64,000 bases of DNA, taken from contig JAGFNK010000043.1 in assembly GCA_025769875.1 (NCBI GenBank), forward strand, positions 62,001 to 126,000, given 5' to 3'. The notes under the pieces were generated by a model. It was given only the letters and a program-made list of their open reading frames with translations. It made no database searches and was not told the DNA's origin. Both the position numbers and the translations under genes were made by a program. Positions 63,284-64,000 of this stretch are shown piece by piece; the first letter of the stretch is position 1, and every line of letters starts with the position of its first letter. The stretch is from Russula earlei. Taxonomy: Eukaryota; Basidiomycota; Agaricomycetes; Russulales; Russulaceae.

Positions 63284-63982
63284 TCATGCCTCCAATTGGT
63301 CCCCAATAGGCTTGGCCGTGGTCCACGCCTTGAACGCACCATTGGTCTGCACACGGGCTCGATCCCCTGTTGATACCCACGATCCGTCAGTTTTTGATTC
63401 ATCCGCCTCTGGCCCGTCCGTGGCGACAAGCACGCGGCCAACAATTGGCCCGCGTACATAGAGCACACCCCCTGGGTCATCACCTCTCTCCACGGCTCCA
63501 TCGTCAACGCCAACGAGTTTGACCTCGATGTTGACCGTCGGTGCTCCAACAGAGGCGAGGTCTTGGTCTGACTTGACAGCGAATGTCTGCACGTCGTGTG
63601 GGTGCGACGCCAAAATTGGCGCCGAGGCGAGTGAGTGGGTGTGCGCAATAACCAGCGGAACAGATAGCGCGATGCGTGCCGGGGTAAGTATGCTTGCAGG
63701 AACGGACCCGTCGCTTACAACTACAGCCCTTATAGGTGGCGCTCCTTCTCCGAAAACGATGCTACGAGCATCGTCAAACACAAGCCTATCCCAAAGACTT
63801 TCTTTGGTGAGGTAGCCCTCAAGAATGCCTGCGAGCTTATGCCGCCAAGCAAGAGGGAACAGGAAGGACCTTTTCGCGTTTGATATAATGGCATCGACAA
63901 CAGCGTCCAAGTGATTGGGCTTGAGGAAGAAGACCGTCGCGGGGGGGAAGTGCGAGTTTCTGCGTTGACATGACATCATCAA
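63284..63982 (-). CDS. Acyl-CoA synthetase-like (AMP-binding) protein, 3' part
   Basis: The downstream part of a long adenylate-forming enzyme; it continues beyond the right edge. Visible: FFLKPNHLDAVVDAI, AWRHKLAGILEGYLTKESLW, VFDDARSIVFGEGAPPIRAV, SASI-like TPARIALSVPLV and AHTHS, then VNIEVKLVGVDDGAVERGD and GVLYVRGPIVGRVL before WVSTGDRARVQTNGAFKA at the C-terminus. This matches the fungal long-chain acyl-CoA synthetase-like group. The conserved AMP-binding signature near the N-terminus lies outside the window, and the catalytic GxTGDRA-like motif is represented here as STGDRA. The ORF ends in GDQLEA. A splice acceptor just right of 63965 is likely, so the displayed first Met need not be a start. 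Confidence 0.75.
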   Translation of the reverse strand: MMMSCQRRNSHFPPATVFFLKPNHLDAVVDAIISNAKRSFLFPLAWRHKLAGILEGYLTKESLWDRLVFDDARSIVFGEGAPPIRAVVVSDGSVPASILTPARIALSVPLVIAHTHSLASAPILASHPHDVQTFAVKSDQDLASVGAPTVNIEVKLVGVDDGAVERGDDPGGVLYVRGPIVGRVLVATDGPEADESKTDGSWVSTGDRARVQTNGAFKAWTTAKPIGDQLEA

Positions 63983-64000
63983 GGGGAGACAAATTTACTG

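Overview
This 64 kb window is nuclear DNA of a basidiomycete fungus, probably an Agaricomycete. Conserved eukaryotic genes are cut by many short introns (about 48-80 bp, nearly all GT-AG). Introns were placed by matching splice sites to conserved protein sequence, and for most housekeeping genes the inferred exon lengths sum to a whole number of codons. Genes are dense, on both strands, and often paired head to head. No rRNA, tRNA, CRISPR array or intact transposon was recognised.

Left third (1-31 kb), almost all housekeeping: mitochondrial alpha-ketoacid dehydrogenase kinase (partial, -), proteasome ATPase RPT1 (-), V-ATPase subunit A VMA1 (+), splicing factor YJU2 (+), a Mis14/Nsl1-like kinetochore subunit (+), H/ACA snoRNP protein GAR1 (-), peroxisomal AAA ATPase PEX6 (+), a PhoD-type membrane phosphatase (-), MICOS subunit MIC19 (+), a serine-rich single-pass membrane protein with tandem repeats (-), Prp19-complex factor CEF1/CDC5L (-), a DAG/sphingoid kinase-like protein (+), UMP-CMP kinase (-), a Nup37-like WD40 protein (+) and a Zn2Cys6 transcription factor (-).

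Middle (31-50 kb): a gene-poor stretch, a large DUF2421-like multi-pass membrane protein (-), class V myosin (+), then a disturbed block at about 42.4-50.2 kb. That block holds an AN1 zinc-finger gene (CUZ1/ZFAND1-like), a fungal seven-helix membrane protein, a relic of the 3' end of PWP1, a broken Crinkler-like gene with a kinase-like C-terminus, and a second, decayed copy of the AN1 gene.

Right third (50-64 kb): ESCRT-III VPS2/DID4 (+), COG4 (-), a UPF0538 protein (+), a YDJ1-type Hsp40 (-), a small C2H2 protein (+), a Nit2-type amidase (-), linker histone H1 (-) and the 3' part of an acyl-CoA synthetase-like gene (-).

Two cross-cutting observations deserve attention. First, several otherwise well conserved genes (URA6, MYO2, YDJ1, the AN1 gene, the repeat membrane protein) each carry one apparent extra base that breaks the frame; this looks like consensus error unless reads show otherwise. 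Second, at least four introns have GC instead of GT at the donor, in RPT1, PHOD, CEF1 and histone H1. I found no convincing new multi-gene system; the 42-50 kb block is the best candidate for unusual biology.
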